This document shows, one piece after another, positions 1 to 13,395 of a stretch of DNA of 64,000 nt (positions are counted from its first letter, which is position 1; the number at the start of each line of letters is the position of its first letter). The position numbers and the translations under genes were made by a program. The notes beneath the pieces were generated by a model. The model worked only from the letters and a program-made list of their open reading frames with translations, made no database searches and was not told the DNA's origin. The stretch is from Acanthacorydalis orientalis (Eukaryota; Arthropoda; Insecta; Megaloptera; Corydalidae), in the NCBI GenBank assembly GCA_034766995.1, contig CM068314.1, positions 23,720,784 through 23,784,783 on the forward strand, written 5' to 3'.

Positions 1-335
1 CAAAAATGGAATAGGGTTGTACTAGATAAGTGAATGTCATTATAAGCTCTTCAATTACATTTTATAATATAAAAATATGTTTTGTTTATTATTTATTATA
101 AAACAGTTCCCTTGTGTCAAATAATAAGTTAAATATGTGAATAATCAACAAAATCAACTATAATAAAACATATTATGTATTCTAGGTCCAAGTTAGTTAT
201 TGCTATATTGTTTATCCTTCAAATACATAATTTTAAAAGAGATATAACACATTGTAGTATTACCTTATTGAAATTTAAAATAATTCAATATATATATATA
301 TATATATATACTTGAACTAATTACTAGCAATGCGA

Positions 336-371
336 AGAATCCTTTCCATCATCGGTGATGGAAAGGATTCT
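336..371. repeat. Perfect 16-bp hairpin
   Basis: The arm AGAATCCTTTCCATCA (336-351) is followed by a TCGG loop and its exact reverse complement (356-371). The short word AGCAAT flanks it directly on both sides (326-331 and 374-379). At 36 bp it is too short for a microRNA precursor. It could be a palindromic insertion with a target duplication or a small foldback. Confidence 0.9.
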
Positions 372-942
372 ATTAGCAATTTACACAAATAGAAATATTA
401 AGTTACTTTGACAACACTAGATTAGAGTGTAATAATATAAGTAAACTAGTAAAATTTTATTTATTGTTAAAGAAATTTAAAATAATTAACAGAATTTGTT
501 ACATCACAAGCATTACTATTTTTAAACAAAATAAGACAGCAGTTAGTCGTGTTGTCCGTAGATAAAGGATTTGATACAAAATTTCTAAGGAAAAAAATTA
601 AAAGAAATCCAAACTATATTAATTATTTTCAAGTAATAAATTGATATTAATTTATCCGATCTCCTAATTTAACTGTTCAATTTTTCTTAATATAAGCATC
701 TTTATATAGAACCATAATGATTTAATATTACATCTAAAAATGTAGAGAATTACATGCATTTATTTCCTATATAACGTAAAAAATATATGCATTGTATAGC
801 TAAAAAATGAAATCACATGTATAGTAAAACGATAACACGTGTTACCTGCAGAACTACAGAGAATAAATTTACAGTTTGAGCTCGAAATATCGAACGATGT
901 AGGATTGTATTGAGTGCTGTAAAGGCAGGTAAAAATAATTCT

Positions 943-995
<53 letters not shown>

Positions 996-2468
996 TCTAA
1001 GTATCTATACTATATACATTCCTGCACCGTTTGAACTAACAAGCGTAAACTATGCAAAAAAAAAACTATATTCTGTGGAGTAACATAAAGTATAAAAGTA
1101 CCTCGTCAACCAACTCATTTAAATTTTATGGTCATTTTTCCGCTAAAAGTTTTATCTTTCAGTGTATTTGAATTCAAGATCAAAAATAGTGTATAACAAA
1201 ATGGATTAAAGTAATAATAAAATAAAAATAAATCATATTTCAATTTCATTTTTAAATTATTAGTTTCTGTACATTACGATTACGACCGCAATTAATATAA
1301 AATATTTGCTAAATAAACACACGCGCACGCACACACACACGTGCACACACACGCACACACGCATATATATATATATATAGTCAATTAAAAAACCTAATAA
1401 CAATAATAATCATGATAAAAGTCTCGCAAATGAAAAATAATCAAATAAAATGCTAATAACAAAAATTTAGATAAATATACCTCTTAAAAAAATAACCTGA
1501 AATATAGTTCAAAAATTGTATTAAATATCAAATGAATCGGAAATATAACAAACGAAATGTCATAATAATAAATATAATTTGTAATCACTGAATGAATTAC
1601 AAACTACTTTATATTAGATTGAAAGTATAAATTATACAAATAAAATTTTAAACAAATTATTTATCGGTGAAGGTAATATTATTTGTCATCCTGTAACTAC
1701 GAGTTGCGTGCAAAGCTATTTTTAATTAAATTAGTTTAAAACTTTATCAATGAATAAAGTTGCAATCAATTCACTGAATTTTTGTTCAACTATATACAAT
1801 CAATTTTCTTCATTGCTTTGAAATTGCATTCCTTACTTTAATTTCAATTGCTGTCAAGACTGGAACTAATCAAGTGATAGAAGTATTATTTTCAAAACTA
1901 TTATTAATCAGTAATTATTAATTATGAAAAAATAATGTTTCAATATAAAAATTTATATTTAAGATTTTCAAACATGAAAATATATTTAAGAATGAATCTT
2001 TTGAAAAGAAATTTACTCTAAATAATTTATTAATCTTTTTTTAAAAGTAATAAATAAGTTTTCTTTAATCAATATTTTGAAAACATTTCTTAAAAATATT
2101 AATGCGCAATAATTCAGATATTTTTATATTCATGTACTTTCAAAGCAGTACATATTTGTTTTTGAAAAGAATATAATATAAGTTTTTAGAACAATATTGA
2201 TTAATATTTAAAAACGTAACTACAGAAGAAAAGGTAAAAAAAGAAAGAAAAGAACACTAATATTTTGGATGTAATGTATGTGATTTTGGCTTCAACAAGT
2301 TGATGTAGGTTTTTCATTATTTTTCAGAGTATCTCTAAACGCATTCTGTTTTTCGTACCCACGGAACAAGTTTTCCTCCTTCTTACATTTTTTCGTTCTT
2401 GTTATAAAAACGTATTAAGTTTGTAAATGTCAAACTTAGGAATTCTTTTTTTTATTAAACGTGTTTAT

Positions 2469-2481
<13 letters not shown>

Positions 2482-2539
<58 letters not shown>
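2482..2539. repeat. (TA)n microsatellite, about 58 bp
   Basis: An uninterrupted TA tract, preceded by ACATACATACAT. Confidence 0.98.
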
Positions 2540-2541
<2 letters not shown>

Positions 2542-2754
2542 GTTTATTCAAAATTTATACAATAAGAAAACCTATGCTAATTTAAAAACTAATTATAGAA
2601 TTTTAACATAGAAATTTTCTTAATTTTAATAAAAACAAATAAAGCTTTATATATTATTGTTTATTGAAAATAATACTTATTTTAGAGATTTTTCTCATAA
2701 AATTATGAGTCTAATCAAACTCCAAGTACTCTCAAGATTTCTCTTTATTATAGT

Positions 2755-2917
2755 ACTCTAAAGATGATAGAATTTGCATTGAAATGCACATAATCAATAA
2801 TAAAAAATGTTCAATAATCAATAATTGAATATTTTTGACCAGATTTTTATTTATTTGTAGTCGTATGAAAAATTCATGTCATTTATGAAAGTGAATTTAA
2901 TTACAATATCAGAAAAT
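2755..2917 (+). repeat. Dispersed palindromic-family arm, copy A
   Basis: This aligns with the arm at 4626-4786 from head to tail. The head reads AAAGATGATAG...TTGAAATGCACATAATC, the middle is a run of ATAATCAAT words, and the tail reads ATGAAAGTGAATTTA...TTACAATATCAG. No clear opposite arm is seen on its left, so it may be a half copy. The family is not recognised. Confidence 0.6.
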
Positions 2918-3711
2918 ATACAAACTAAATAATTGCATTGGAAAACATTATTTGTGTGATACATTTTAAATCAAAATTGAATTACTTTAATATAATTTTC
3001 ACATGTATGAAAATATATATAACCGTATTTTCAAACAGTACAAAAAAAAAATGATTTCCTTAAAACGAACCACATTTCTGAAGATTAAAACTGGAAAAAG
3101 TTTATTCTTATGTAAATTATATCAAACAAGATATATTCAAACAGTATTAGAAAATATTAACCCGGCGTTTATACAGTTGATAACATTTGAATTTCCGAAT
3201 GATAATATTTGAATTCATCAATGAAAGCAGCATTAAAAAGCGTACAGTTTTAAACGAGGCATATGTCTAATCCACATACATAATATCTTTCAATAAGGTT
3301 TATCCCAGCATTTATAAAATGAACGCTGAAACATCAAGCACGTCACTTAATATAATTCTGTTTAAAATTCACGTACAGTAAATGTATATTTACATTAGTA
3401 ATGTGCTTGTGAAACGATTTACTCTCGAATTTATAAGGGTCTAATATTTTGTATTGAGATGCTAGACATTGATGTTCCCTTTCAATACTAATTACACTTA
3501 TTAATTCATCAAATATTGATAAAAGTCTTTTTTAATTAAAATCACAAAAATGCAAACACAATCACCACAAATTCTAAAGAATTAATATTATGAAGAGATT
3601 ACATTTATTTTTTATTTTAAATTTTAAATTTTCGTTCTAGATTTATAAATAAGAAAATGTATTTCAAGAGTGATTTTTTAAATAGCTATATCAAATCAAC
3701 AAAAAAGGTAT

Positions 3712-3747
<36 letters not shown>

Positions 3748-4179
3748 AATAATATGAATATTCAGTATTATGAACTGATTAAAAAATATAAGATAACAAG
3801 TATTTATAATCAAACTTATATATAACTATATTTTTTGTCTGATGGATTCCAACAAGAATTATAGTTCTGTATTTTAATGCAATCATATGTTTATTTTTTT
3901 TATTATTTAAATGTTTTATTTCCTTTTGAAAAAAACGAACTTTCTGAAAAATATTAATTTGTTTCATATTATAGATATATTGTTGGTTTTGTTTTATTTT
4001 ATATTTTTTAGACTTATAGAAAGAATACTATACATAAATTTATGTTTAATAAATGATAATATATATTTATTTGTGCGAATCCTGAAAGCCTGTATGAGTT
4101 AGAAGAACATATTACAATGACGATACCTTCTTCAAATCCTAAAGTCATTTTCAAATAAAATAGATTTTTCTGTATCTTA
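2918..4179. other. Gene-free AT-rich DNA
   Basis: There is no supportable gene. A (TA)n tract lies at 3714-3744. The open frames at 3003-3212, 3779-3967 and 3911-4102 encode Lys/Ile/Asn/Tyr/Phe-rich peptides without domains and are the length expected by chance at this base composition. Confidence 0.75.
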
Positions 4180-4360
4180 GCTCTCTAAGAATAATGGCAT
4201 CAATATCTAAATACTCCTAACAAACAATGATCAATTATTGATCAAACAATGAGTAGCAATCAATGATCAATTATTGAACATTTTTGATTAGAGAAAATTA
4301 TAGTTAATTGAACAGCGAAAAATTCATATGTGAAAAAACTACATTCAATCAAATGTTCAT
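4180..4360 (+). repeat. Dispersed palindromic-family arm, copy B
   Basis: The head CTCTAAGAATAATGGCATC is followed by ATCAATTATTGA words, the motif CATTTTTGATTAGA shared with copy C, and the tail AAAAATTCATATGTGAAAAAAC shared with the arm near 60.96 kb. A 17-bp word is duplicated inside it at 4225-4241 and 4261-4277, so this copy has expanded internally. Confidence 0.6.
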
Positions 4361-4459
4361 CCAAAAAGATCAAAATAATATCAATCATTTAATGAAAATG
4401 TCCAGTGGTATTTTTAATAAATAAGAATCATTCAAATATTAAAATATTAACCTTATTAA

Positions 4460-4790
4460 AATATAAATATCAACAATAAAACATCCATTTAATTTTTCTC
4501 TTTTCTCACAAACCACACAAAAAATCTGGTGAAAAATTTTCAATAAATGATTATTGATAATTTTTAATTATCATTTATGTGCACTTAAATAATAATTCTT
4601 TCATCCTTGCGTCGTTTGTCTGCGTAGTAATTCTTTGAGAATGATGGAACTACCATCGAAATGCGCATAATCGACAATCAAAAATTATTTATTGGACATT
4701 TTTGATTAGAAAAGACAATGTGTTTCGTGCGATGAGAAGAAATTCAATTATGAAAGTGAATTTAGCCACAATGTAGAATTGTATTGTGAT
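4460..4790. repeat. Dispersed palindromic-family element, copy C (head-to-head arms)
   Basis: The right arm (about 4626-4786, +) has the head GAGAATGATGG AACTA CCATCGAAATGCGC, then GACATTTTTGATTAGAAAAG, and the tail ATGAAAGTGAATTTAGCC. The left arm (about 4460-4600, -) read in reverse has GGATGAAAG...GTGCACATAA, then TTTTTCACCAGATTTT and GTTTGTGAGAAAAG, matching the right arm and copy A in order. The two heads face each other across about 4610, giving an imperfect palindrome. Its right end abuts the TTAA of the neighbouring piggyBac-like MITE. Confidence 0.65.
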
Positions 4791-4796
4791 GTTTAT

Positions 4797-5298
4797 TTAA
4801 CCCTTTACACTATAATCGTTTTCCTAATTTATTCTTGGCCAACTCTGACTTAATTTTTCTGGTTAAGATTAAATTCATCGTCCCTGTGCTCAATATCGTT
4901 ATAACCATTATTTTAGTCTTTCATTTGATGGACAAAAACACAGTTTTACAATTTGACTCTACCAAATGTTCACTGAACCTTCAAACACAATAATAAACCC
5001 AATACTTACAATAATTGAATTGCACATAAACGGATCTCTCCAAATAATCTGAAAGTATGCGATTGTGTTTGAACATTTGATAAGCAACAATAATATTACT
5101 AATTTTTCAATGCTGAGAAATGTATTATACAAGACTTTTATGTACATACACATACTTTCAAAGCATTTTCTGAATAAAACTGTTTTCTACTGATTTGTTT
5201 TATTAACTACATGAAGTGTCACGTCAGAGGTGACTCCAGAGTTTTAGGAGGAAGTAGTGTTGTCATGCCAGAGGTGACCTCATAATGCAAAGGGTTAA
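4797..5298. mobile_element. piggyBac-like MITE, 502 bp with TTAA ends
   Basis: TTAA lies at both ends (4797-4800 and 5295-5298), the target duplicated by piggyBac elements. The termini inside it are CCCTTTACACTAT on the left and CCCTTTGCATTAT (reverse complement) on the right, 11 of 13 identical. Subterminal words recur: GTCACGTCAGAGGTGAC at 5218, GTCATGCCAGAGGTGAC at 5262, and an inverted CAACTCTGAC near 4841. TIRs plus subterminal inverted repeats are typical of this superfamily. No transposase is present, so it is a non-autonomous derivative. It sits directly beside, or inside, the end of palindromic copy C. Confidence 0.78.
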
Positions 5299-5536
5299 AA
5301 TACATAAAGTCTAAATTTATATCTGAAAATGATGAAATTCAATACCGATCGTAGAACATATCAACTCGCAGATAATTTTTTTTAAAAGCCTATCAACATT
5401 CAAATATAACTTAATCAAAATTTCTTCAAAATTAACTGTTATTTCATAAAAAAATGAATAGCATACTTTTTTAATCCTACGAGTGACAGTATTATTTATC
5501 TATGAATATTTCATCACATTATATACACAAAATCGC

Positions 5537-5596
<60 letters not shown>

Positions 5597-6079
5597 TTTT
5601 AACATTAATATGAATTCTCATTAAATAACTCTTCCTAAATCCGTCAACAATAATTATTATCATAATCTTATAAAAAGAGATTTGCGTGAGATTACAATTT
5701 ACAATAATTTTTTCACTACCACTTTTGTTAAGCGTCAATACGTTTTAAGAGTTTTATTCGTTGTCAGATATGTAAATATTACTAATTTGAAAATATATCA
5801 ACTGTATTCACTGTTCTTGATTCCTGAATATATACGATAAATGATATGAAATGTGAAAAGAAGAAATGAAATCATATTTTTTTCATGACAACGCATGCAA
5901 AATAATATTTCAAGAAAATTTCTGGAAAATTAAGTAAAAATTGATGTATTTCATTGAGATTAATTCTAATTAAATAGTAATGGGTAAATATATTTATTCT
6001 ATTTTTATAACCTCATAAACTTTATAAATAACAAGCACGGATTTTCGATTGATTCTATAGTGTAGTATTACATAAAATA

Positions 6080-6132
<53 letters not shown>

Positions 6133-6216
6133 CAGGAGAAAAATTACTTTAAAGGGATCATTATTGAAAGTTAGTTATTTTCAAAGTAATTTACATACAC
6201 ATTTTCAGTTATATGC

Positions 6217-6262
<46 letters not shown>

Positions 6263-7257
6263 GAAAAAATATCGATTATAAATTATTAAATGACTAGTAG
6301 AAATCGAAATAACGAAAATTAAAGGAAATCTGCATGCAAAAGAAAACAAACAGACCGATACTGCATAGTAATTTTTATATACCGACCTACATCGAGTTGG
6401 TGCTACGGGTAGAAGGTTAAAATGGAAATTTCGATAAATTATTCTTTTAGACGTTAGGAAATTCCACACAGAAATACTGTTACTCTATACCCAAATGATT
6501 CAGCTGTTTTAAATATGCGGTAAATGCAAATTCTTTCACCCGCAATACATAATTATAAGTATACAATATTCGGTATAGGAAAAAAATTTATATATAAAAA
6601 ATTGCTGATTAATTTCCATCCTAGTTTTAATCGTTATTATACAAAATTTTAATATATAAATGTATACTTTGAATATCACGATAACAACAATGTATGTAAT
6701 TAATATCAAAGTAACTGAACAAATAATCTGGAATGTTATTTTTTTAACGATTTAAAATTTTGTTAATGCGTTAAAGTGATTCGATTTAACGCTCCGTCAA
6801 TTTTTTTTTTTTTTTGTTGTAATTTATGCCGACAACGCCTCTGCTTACGTGTACGTTATCTTACAGCAACAATCATTAATTATTATTTGAAATCGTTAAA
6901 AAAATATTTACTCTTATTCATCGTTCATTAAAAACGTACCGTGCAAACGCAGATTGTCGGAAATATTTCACATTTTGCCATATTTAACGTCATATTTAGT
7001 TTCTTTCGAGATAATTTTTAGAACCTGTTTGAGTTCCAACAGCGTATAATGTATATTAATTATTCAAGGTTTCATAGTTAAATTATTCATGGACGGGTTT
7101 TAGTTCCGAGTGCATGAAATTTTGACTTTCGTAGACAAAGCTGAATATTATAGTAGGCATACGGTCTTGTTTATATTAATGCGTTGTAAAATCAGGTCAC
7201 TGTGTATCTAAATGTTAAATGTTATGAAAACACACATGTATAGGCATTAAATTGAAG

Positions 7258-7320
<63 letters not shown>

Positions 7321-7790
7321 TAACAAATGAGCTTTAAGTAGTTGATAAACAATTCACCAGTCATCTTTGGATTTCACATTGTCTTTGTCTTTGTGATTGA
7401 TGGAAAATATATTGATTTATATATTGCTAATGGATTTTTTTTCTTACCGAAATTATATTTGTTTTTTAAAATATTCAGACAAATTGTACAAATTTAAGAC
7501 TTGAATTTTAAAGTACCTACTGATTTTATAATTTGTACATTTGTTTTTCTCTGTATTTTTTTTTATTTTTTTATTATAATTTCCTAACCAGTTATTAAAA
7601 CACTCGTTTCGACAATACATGAAATTATAAACAGTATTCAAAATTAGCCTACAACAAATTATATTTAATCCAGTACTCTAATAGAACATTTTCAAACGTA
7701 AAAATAAAGCTATTGGTATTGCATCTAATATTTTAATTAATATATACAATTATTGGAAATATAATGAAATACCAATATTTACTATAGAAT

Positions 7791-7837
<47 letters not shown>

Positions 7838-8157
7838 TGGTGTGAATGTGTGTGTGCTTAAGGCAATATCCAATTTGTACAAATGGTTATCACATAAGAT
7901 ATGCTTTTTAGTGCAGTTAGGAATGTACTTCAGAAAAAAAACATTAAATTGAGAGAACGTCCCAAGTACAATATAATACTTTTTTTATAAAAAAAGCATT
8001 CTTTCTTTCATTACGAATGTAAATATATTTTGATTTTAAAATCTTTATCTCATTGCAAAATATTTTATTAAACAAATATTTAATTTAATTTAATTTAACA
8101 TTATATTTTTATTGAGTTAACAAATTAGAACAATTAGTCAAAATAAACAAAAAAATT
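5299..8157. other. Gene-free AT-rich DNA with five (TA)n tracts
   Basis: The TA tracts are at 5542-5593, 6083-6131, 6223-6259, 7259-7316 and 7799-7828, and a poly-T run lies near 6800. The stretch 6770-7200 is slightly less AT-rich but carries no frame or splice pattern I can support. Confidence 0.75.
7259..7316. repeat. (TA)n microsatellite, about 58 bp
   Basis: An uninterrupted TA tract. Confidence 0.98.
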
Positions 8158-8375
8158 GCAGGATTTAGACTCTGAATTTATTCCTCATTCAACCTATTCT
8201 CCGGACTTGGCACCGTACGAATCTTTCCTCTTCCTAAACTTGAAAATTTGGTTCGGTGGGAATAAATTCTCGTCAAATAAGGATGTCATTGCCGTCGTCA
8301 ATGCGTATTTTGCAGACTCGCTGGACCAACTGTATAACCCTCAATGGAGACTATGTTGAAAAATAAAATCGTTTT
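8158..8375 (+). pseudogene. Mariner transposase 3' fragment
   Basis: This encodes the C-terminal third of a mariner-family DDE/D transposase. About 65 codons are open, containing YSPDLAP, FLFLNLKIWFGG, a KFSSNKDV-like stretch and VNAYF, which are characteristic of the segment around the third catalytic residue. No ATG starts it. The expected third Asp of LAPSD is replaced (APYES). The end is joined by a deletion or frameshift: the usual terminal GDYVEK is readable only one base over, at about 8346-8362. The 5' two thirds and both TIRs were not found, so this is a dead remnant. Confidence 0.85.
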
Positions 8376-8433
8376 TTTTTTCAAAATAACAGTGTTTAAC
8401 TTGCTTTTCTAACATCTTTATCAAAAGATCATC

Positions 8434-8491
<58 letters not shown>

Positions 8492-8850
8492 ATATGTACA
8501 AAATTGTAGGCGTTATTGTTGAAATAAATAGATGTATAAAAGTAGTATAAATATATGAATATATTACATGAATAACAAGAAAGAAAATATAAAAGATTAA
8601 AAATGTTCACAGCTTCACTTCTAAGCTTTCAGATGACTGTGATTTATAAAGGTCGGAAATTGATATTTAGAAGATTGAAACTAAAATTTGAAAATTTAAT
8701 TTCTTCACATATTGAAGTAAAGTCTGGTTCGTACATAAAGGTCATATTTTAAAATGTTAGTGTTTGTATGTCAGAGTAGATTAATGTGTGCCTGTGTGAA
8801 CGGAACAATTCACAAATTTGATACTTTTTTCAATTTATCAAGAATATTGC

Positions 8851-8906
<56 letters not shown>

Positions 8907-10552
8907 TATATACTTACAAGAAATGAAAAAGTAGTAAATCTATTTATTTGAAATAATTATATGCCACTTTATAGTTATTTGTAGAAATTTATGAAAAATT
9001 ATCCTTCAGGCATAAATTGTTAAATAAAAATATAATTTTATATTATGTATCTGGATATTTTTTATAAATAAACATAAAGATTCGTGGGTATTAACTTTTA
9101 TATCATTTCTTTTTGTTTATTTCAAATCTATTTAGTTATCATTTTCAATAAACTCAACATTCAATCTCTTGATCTTTCGTCATTAAACATATAATTTCAA
9201 ATCTGTTATCATACTCGAAAATTTAATTGATCACTGTTTTGTCCATTAAATTTTGTTAAAATACTATTTTCAGAGATAATATTGAAATAGAATTGCTAGA
9301 TAAGTAAATCGCAGCGTATTATATAACATCGTTTTCCAATACGCTTAGCACAATTATTGAAACGAGTAAGGTCTCTAGCAAAGGGTTGACTCGGATATAC
9401 CAATTATTATACATAACTAACTATTTTGTTATCACAAATGTAATCAAGAAACCACTTCAAGCGAAAAATCTACCAAAGGTTGTTTCATATAAACGTATTA
9501 AATACGATTTAACCAATTTAACATTTACTTATCGTGATTATTATCGCTAAATAATTAATTCTTGCAAATTATTACTAAGAAACGATTGGTAAAATGCAAC
9601 AATTTTATTCTATTCTTTTCACAAAATATTCCATTTTTTTTGATACCTTTACTATAAAAAAATGATAGACTAATATAATATTATTTATTTCATTGAAGTT
9701 ATTAGAAATTTTAAATAAATAAGACTGTAAAAAAGTATTTTCAAATAATAAAAAAAAACGACAAAACTATATAAACTTGTGATGAGCTTAATTAAAAAAA
9801 AATATTGAACATTTTATATTATACACCAAATGTACTTTTTAGTCATTCTACCTTTTTAGTTATTCTAACCTTTTCATAAAATTTTGAAGTAAAAACTTAC
9901 AAATCAAATAAAAAATGGTTCGGTCTGCTATCAATGTTAAATATTAACACTTTAAAAGCTCTAATAAAAGTAAATTTTTATTTTATATTTGACAACCTTC
10001 ATAAAAGAATCCAAGTCTGATTTGACTCTATATTAATATTAAAAATTTCTTAGAATGTTATGCAAATATATGAAAAGGATTCTCAATTTATAAAAATTCA
10101 ATGATGCGAAATGATTTATTTATTACTTTAAATAAAATATGTTTCTTAAATTGAGCGCCAAAGATGAATTATTCACATGATGAAAATTTAAAGAAAAGAA
10201 AAATACAAAATATCTTTAATAACTAAAATGAAATAAAAATATTATATAAAATACATTTAATAAATACATCAGCAATCTATTATTAATTACATTTTAGAAT
10301 ACAAATTAAAGAAAAAGTTTCGACAAAAAACAAATGTTAAAAATAACTTTGAGAATGTATTCATTTAATAAATATCCTAAACTGTAATTGAATTATATCA
10401 GAAAAGACATAATTTACTGATCTGCATTTGATTTATGTAGTTTTATTCAACATGAGATGAAGTTAAGAATTAGTATTATATAAGTCGGATTTTTTCCATA
10501 TAAATGCTAATAATTACTAACATGTTGATAATATGATATTGATCTTATAATA

Positions 10553-10556
<4 letters not shown>

Positions 10557-10611
<55 letters not shown>
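10557..10611. repeat. (TA)n microsatellite, about 55 bp
   Basis: An uninterrupted TA tract. Confidence 0.98.
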
Positions 10612-10616
<5 letters not shown>

Positions 10617-12182
10617 CCGATAGAAAAAATGTAACCTATTTCTTCTTTGCGCTTAACTTGATCTTAAAAACGTGTCGTTCAATTTAAAATTATTCTTCGT
10701 ATTTTTTTTTCAGTTATGATCTCAAAATTGAGTTAATTTTTTTAAATTTGAAAAAGCGTACTAGAAATATATAACTACAGAAGTTAATGCGGATTTTTAA
10801 AATAATGATTATATTTTAATATACAGATATTACAATTTTGATTCTGTTACTTTATGCATTAAAACGTCATGTTAAATATTAAAAGAGTATTAATTTTAAT
10901 TGCTTATTCCCAATGTATAGATATGTATTGATTTTTCATTCATTATATGATTGATTAATTTACTGTAAAGTAAAATGAACAGTTGGGTATTCTGTTACAC
11001 CTGAAAGAAATTGAAAATCGACATTGCTTTCTAAACAAATTTGCGTAATTAAGCAGAGAGATTTGTTTAACATAAATGTAACCAAGTATTGTGTTCTCGA
11101 ACTGAAATGTCCAAAAACATCATTTCATCCGGATTATCATTGTTATCCATCTGACTAATCCATGCTTAGTGTCGCTACAGCCATCTGTCTTATGCCACGC
11201 TTAACAATCCATATCTACAACAACACCCCTACCGGAATATTCTGCAAACACATCAACAATAAAACAACACAGTCGAACAAAAACAAACATTATTTTTCCA
11301 AACAAAAAAAAATACATGTGGAAACCCCACACATACTGGCGATGCCACGATGTCACAAAGAATTATATCCTGTGCATTTTTCTATTGATTCGATATTTAT
11401 GTTCTATTCATATGTATGGATAAAAATTTAATCGCCACTAGCACAGCGCATACAACGAACTGAAATGTAATTAAATTTATCCTGCTTTTGTTCGTGTTAT
11501 ATTAAAGGTATTTCAACGAATTTGAGTGAAACTGTGTACTTGACATAAATAAAAACAAAAATATCCATAAACTGATAAAATGATTCACAAAAAATTATTT
11601 CATCAGGTAAAGTCATTTTCATCTATTTTTCTAACACACAGTACATGTCCACTATGATTAAGAACATTGCTCTCTTTTAAGCAGAAACAAATCCATTTAA
11701 CGAACTTCAATAATAACAGCACTGGAAAATAATTCAAACGATAAAAGGTATATATAATGCATAGAATAAAAAAAAACGTGACTAAATTACCTTAATTAAT
11801 AAAGACGTTCAAGAAAAGATGGTCGTTAATTATAATTCAAATAAATCGGTTGTTACAACTTCAGTAAGTTTTAAAATTTTTAAAGTATATATTTTTCTTT
11901 AATTTTTATTATATTCAGAAACGATCAGCTGTCAAATTCACATAGATTTTAATTTATGTATGCTTCAAATTATTCACAGTCGATAAAACAACTTTTTTTA
12001 TTTTTCATTAAAACAAAGTTGCTTTCGTGCTTTTCTCGACTTCACGATTTTTAGTTAAATTAATATACTTTTTAGTACCATAAAATTACGAAGTTTTGTG
12101 ACTTTTTATTACGTATTCAAATATTCCAAGTTTTGTTAGTCTAAGGAAACGAAAAGTATTGTTTTTAATGATTTGTTTTCAA

Positions 12183-12185
<3 letters not shown>

Positions 12186-12244
<59 letters not shown>
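12186..12244. repeat. (TA)n microsatellite, about 59 bp
   Basis: An uninterrupted TA tract followed by a short GAGAGAGA run. Confidence 0.98.
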
Positions 12245-12246
<2 letters not shown>

Positions 12247-13329
12247 AGAGAGAAAGATGTATGTGCGTGAGTAAATGATGTGCATATAAAATAAAATCAT
12301 AAAAATAATTTTTCTGATAGTTTATGGAAATATTTTAAACATTTTTTGAAATATATTTTTCTTTTTAGCAAAATATTCCTACCAAATATTTAGAAAACAT
12401 TTATCACCTACACTCTTCGAATTTTTTAGTTTTATCAATTTTATGTAATAGTCTTACAAGAAAAGTAACAAACGCCCATTAATATCAATTAAAAATAACT
12501 GAACATCTATTAAATGTTAATAAAAATTAGAATTGTTTAGAAAAAATTCAAAATACATCATTTTAATTTATAAAGGCTTTGGATATATAATTCTATATTA
12601 AGTATTAAAAATTAAAAAAGTATTCATTTATTAAACGACGCACACATTTCAAACGCGTTACTATATCATTATAAAAGATATTTCAGTATATATATAAAAT
12701 TGTAAAATAATCTTCAGAGGAAATATTGTTTAAAAAAAATATCGAAATTTCACTGTAATTGACTTTATTTGTTTGATTTCGTATATATGTACGTGCAATT
12801 AAATAATTTATGATACCTTGAAACGGTTTTATGTTTATATAACAAAAGCCAGGACCTTTTTTATGGGAGAGTTTAGCTTACAAAAACAGCACTTTCCGTT
12901 TTTAAATCGATGGTCTTTAATACTTAATAACTTCAACTCGTTTAACATCATTCAAAAATAAAATTTAAAATCACATATACAGTTCCGCTGTTTGTTTTTT
13001 TTTTGTGTTCTGAGTAAAAAACGAATAACATTAAATTTGGTAATTGAAATGATTTACTTTTGAAAAAAATATTTTAAATAAATTTTATAATTATCATAAA
13101 ATAAAATATAATTAAATAACAATTAACATAAATTGAAAAACATTTCAAAACTTTTTAAGTCAACTCTCTAGTTAATATTTAAGAGATTGATTTATCAACA
13201 ATTACGTAATTGTTTAATTAATGATTTAAAAATCTTTGTAGTTTTAATAAAAAAATCTGCTCAAACGTACGAAGTTTCAACGATATAATTAATTATTCTG
13301 TTATTTCATTAATCATTGTCAACTAGTCC

Positions 13330-13332
<3 letters not shown>

Positions 13333-13389
<57 letters not shown>
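13333..13389. repeat. (TA)n microsatellite, about 57 bp
   Basis: An uninterrupted TA tract with one C interruption just beyond its right end. Confidence 0.98.

Positions 13390-13395
<6 letters not shown>

Larger units (their letters stand above)
1..2754. other. Gene-free AT-rich DNA
   Basis: No supportable gene. The stretch holds (TA)n tracts at about 288-310, 947-991 and 2482-2539, a CA/TA compound microsatellite near 1318-1379, and the hairpin at 336-371. Stops are dense in all frames. A pair of splice-like sites around 840-930 encloses sequence with stops in every frame and is not called. Confidence 0.75.

Noticed and set aside
840..930. Splice-like pair (CCTGCAG and CAGGTAAAA) around 77 bp
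   Set aside because: All frames are interrupted and the composition is like the flanks.
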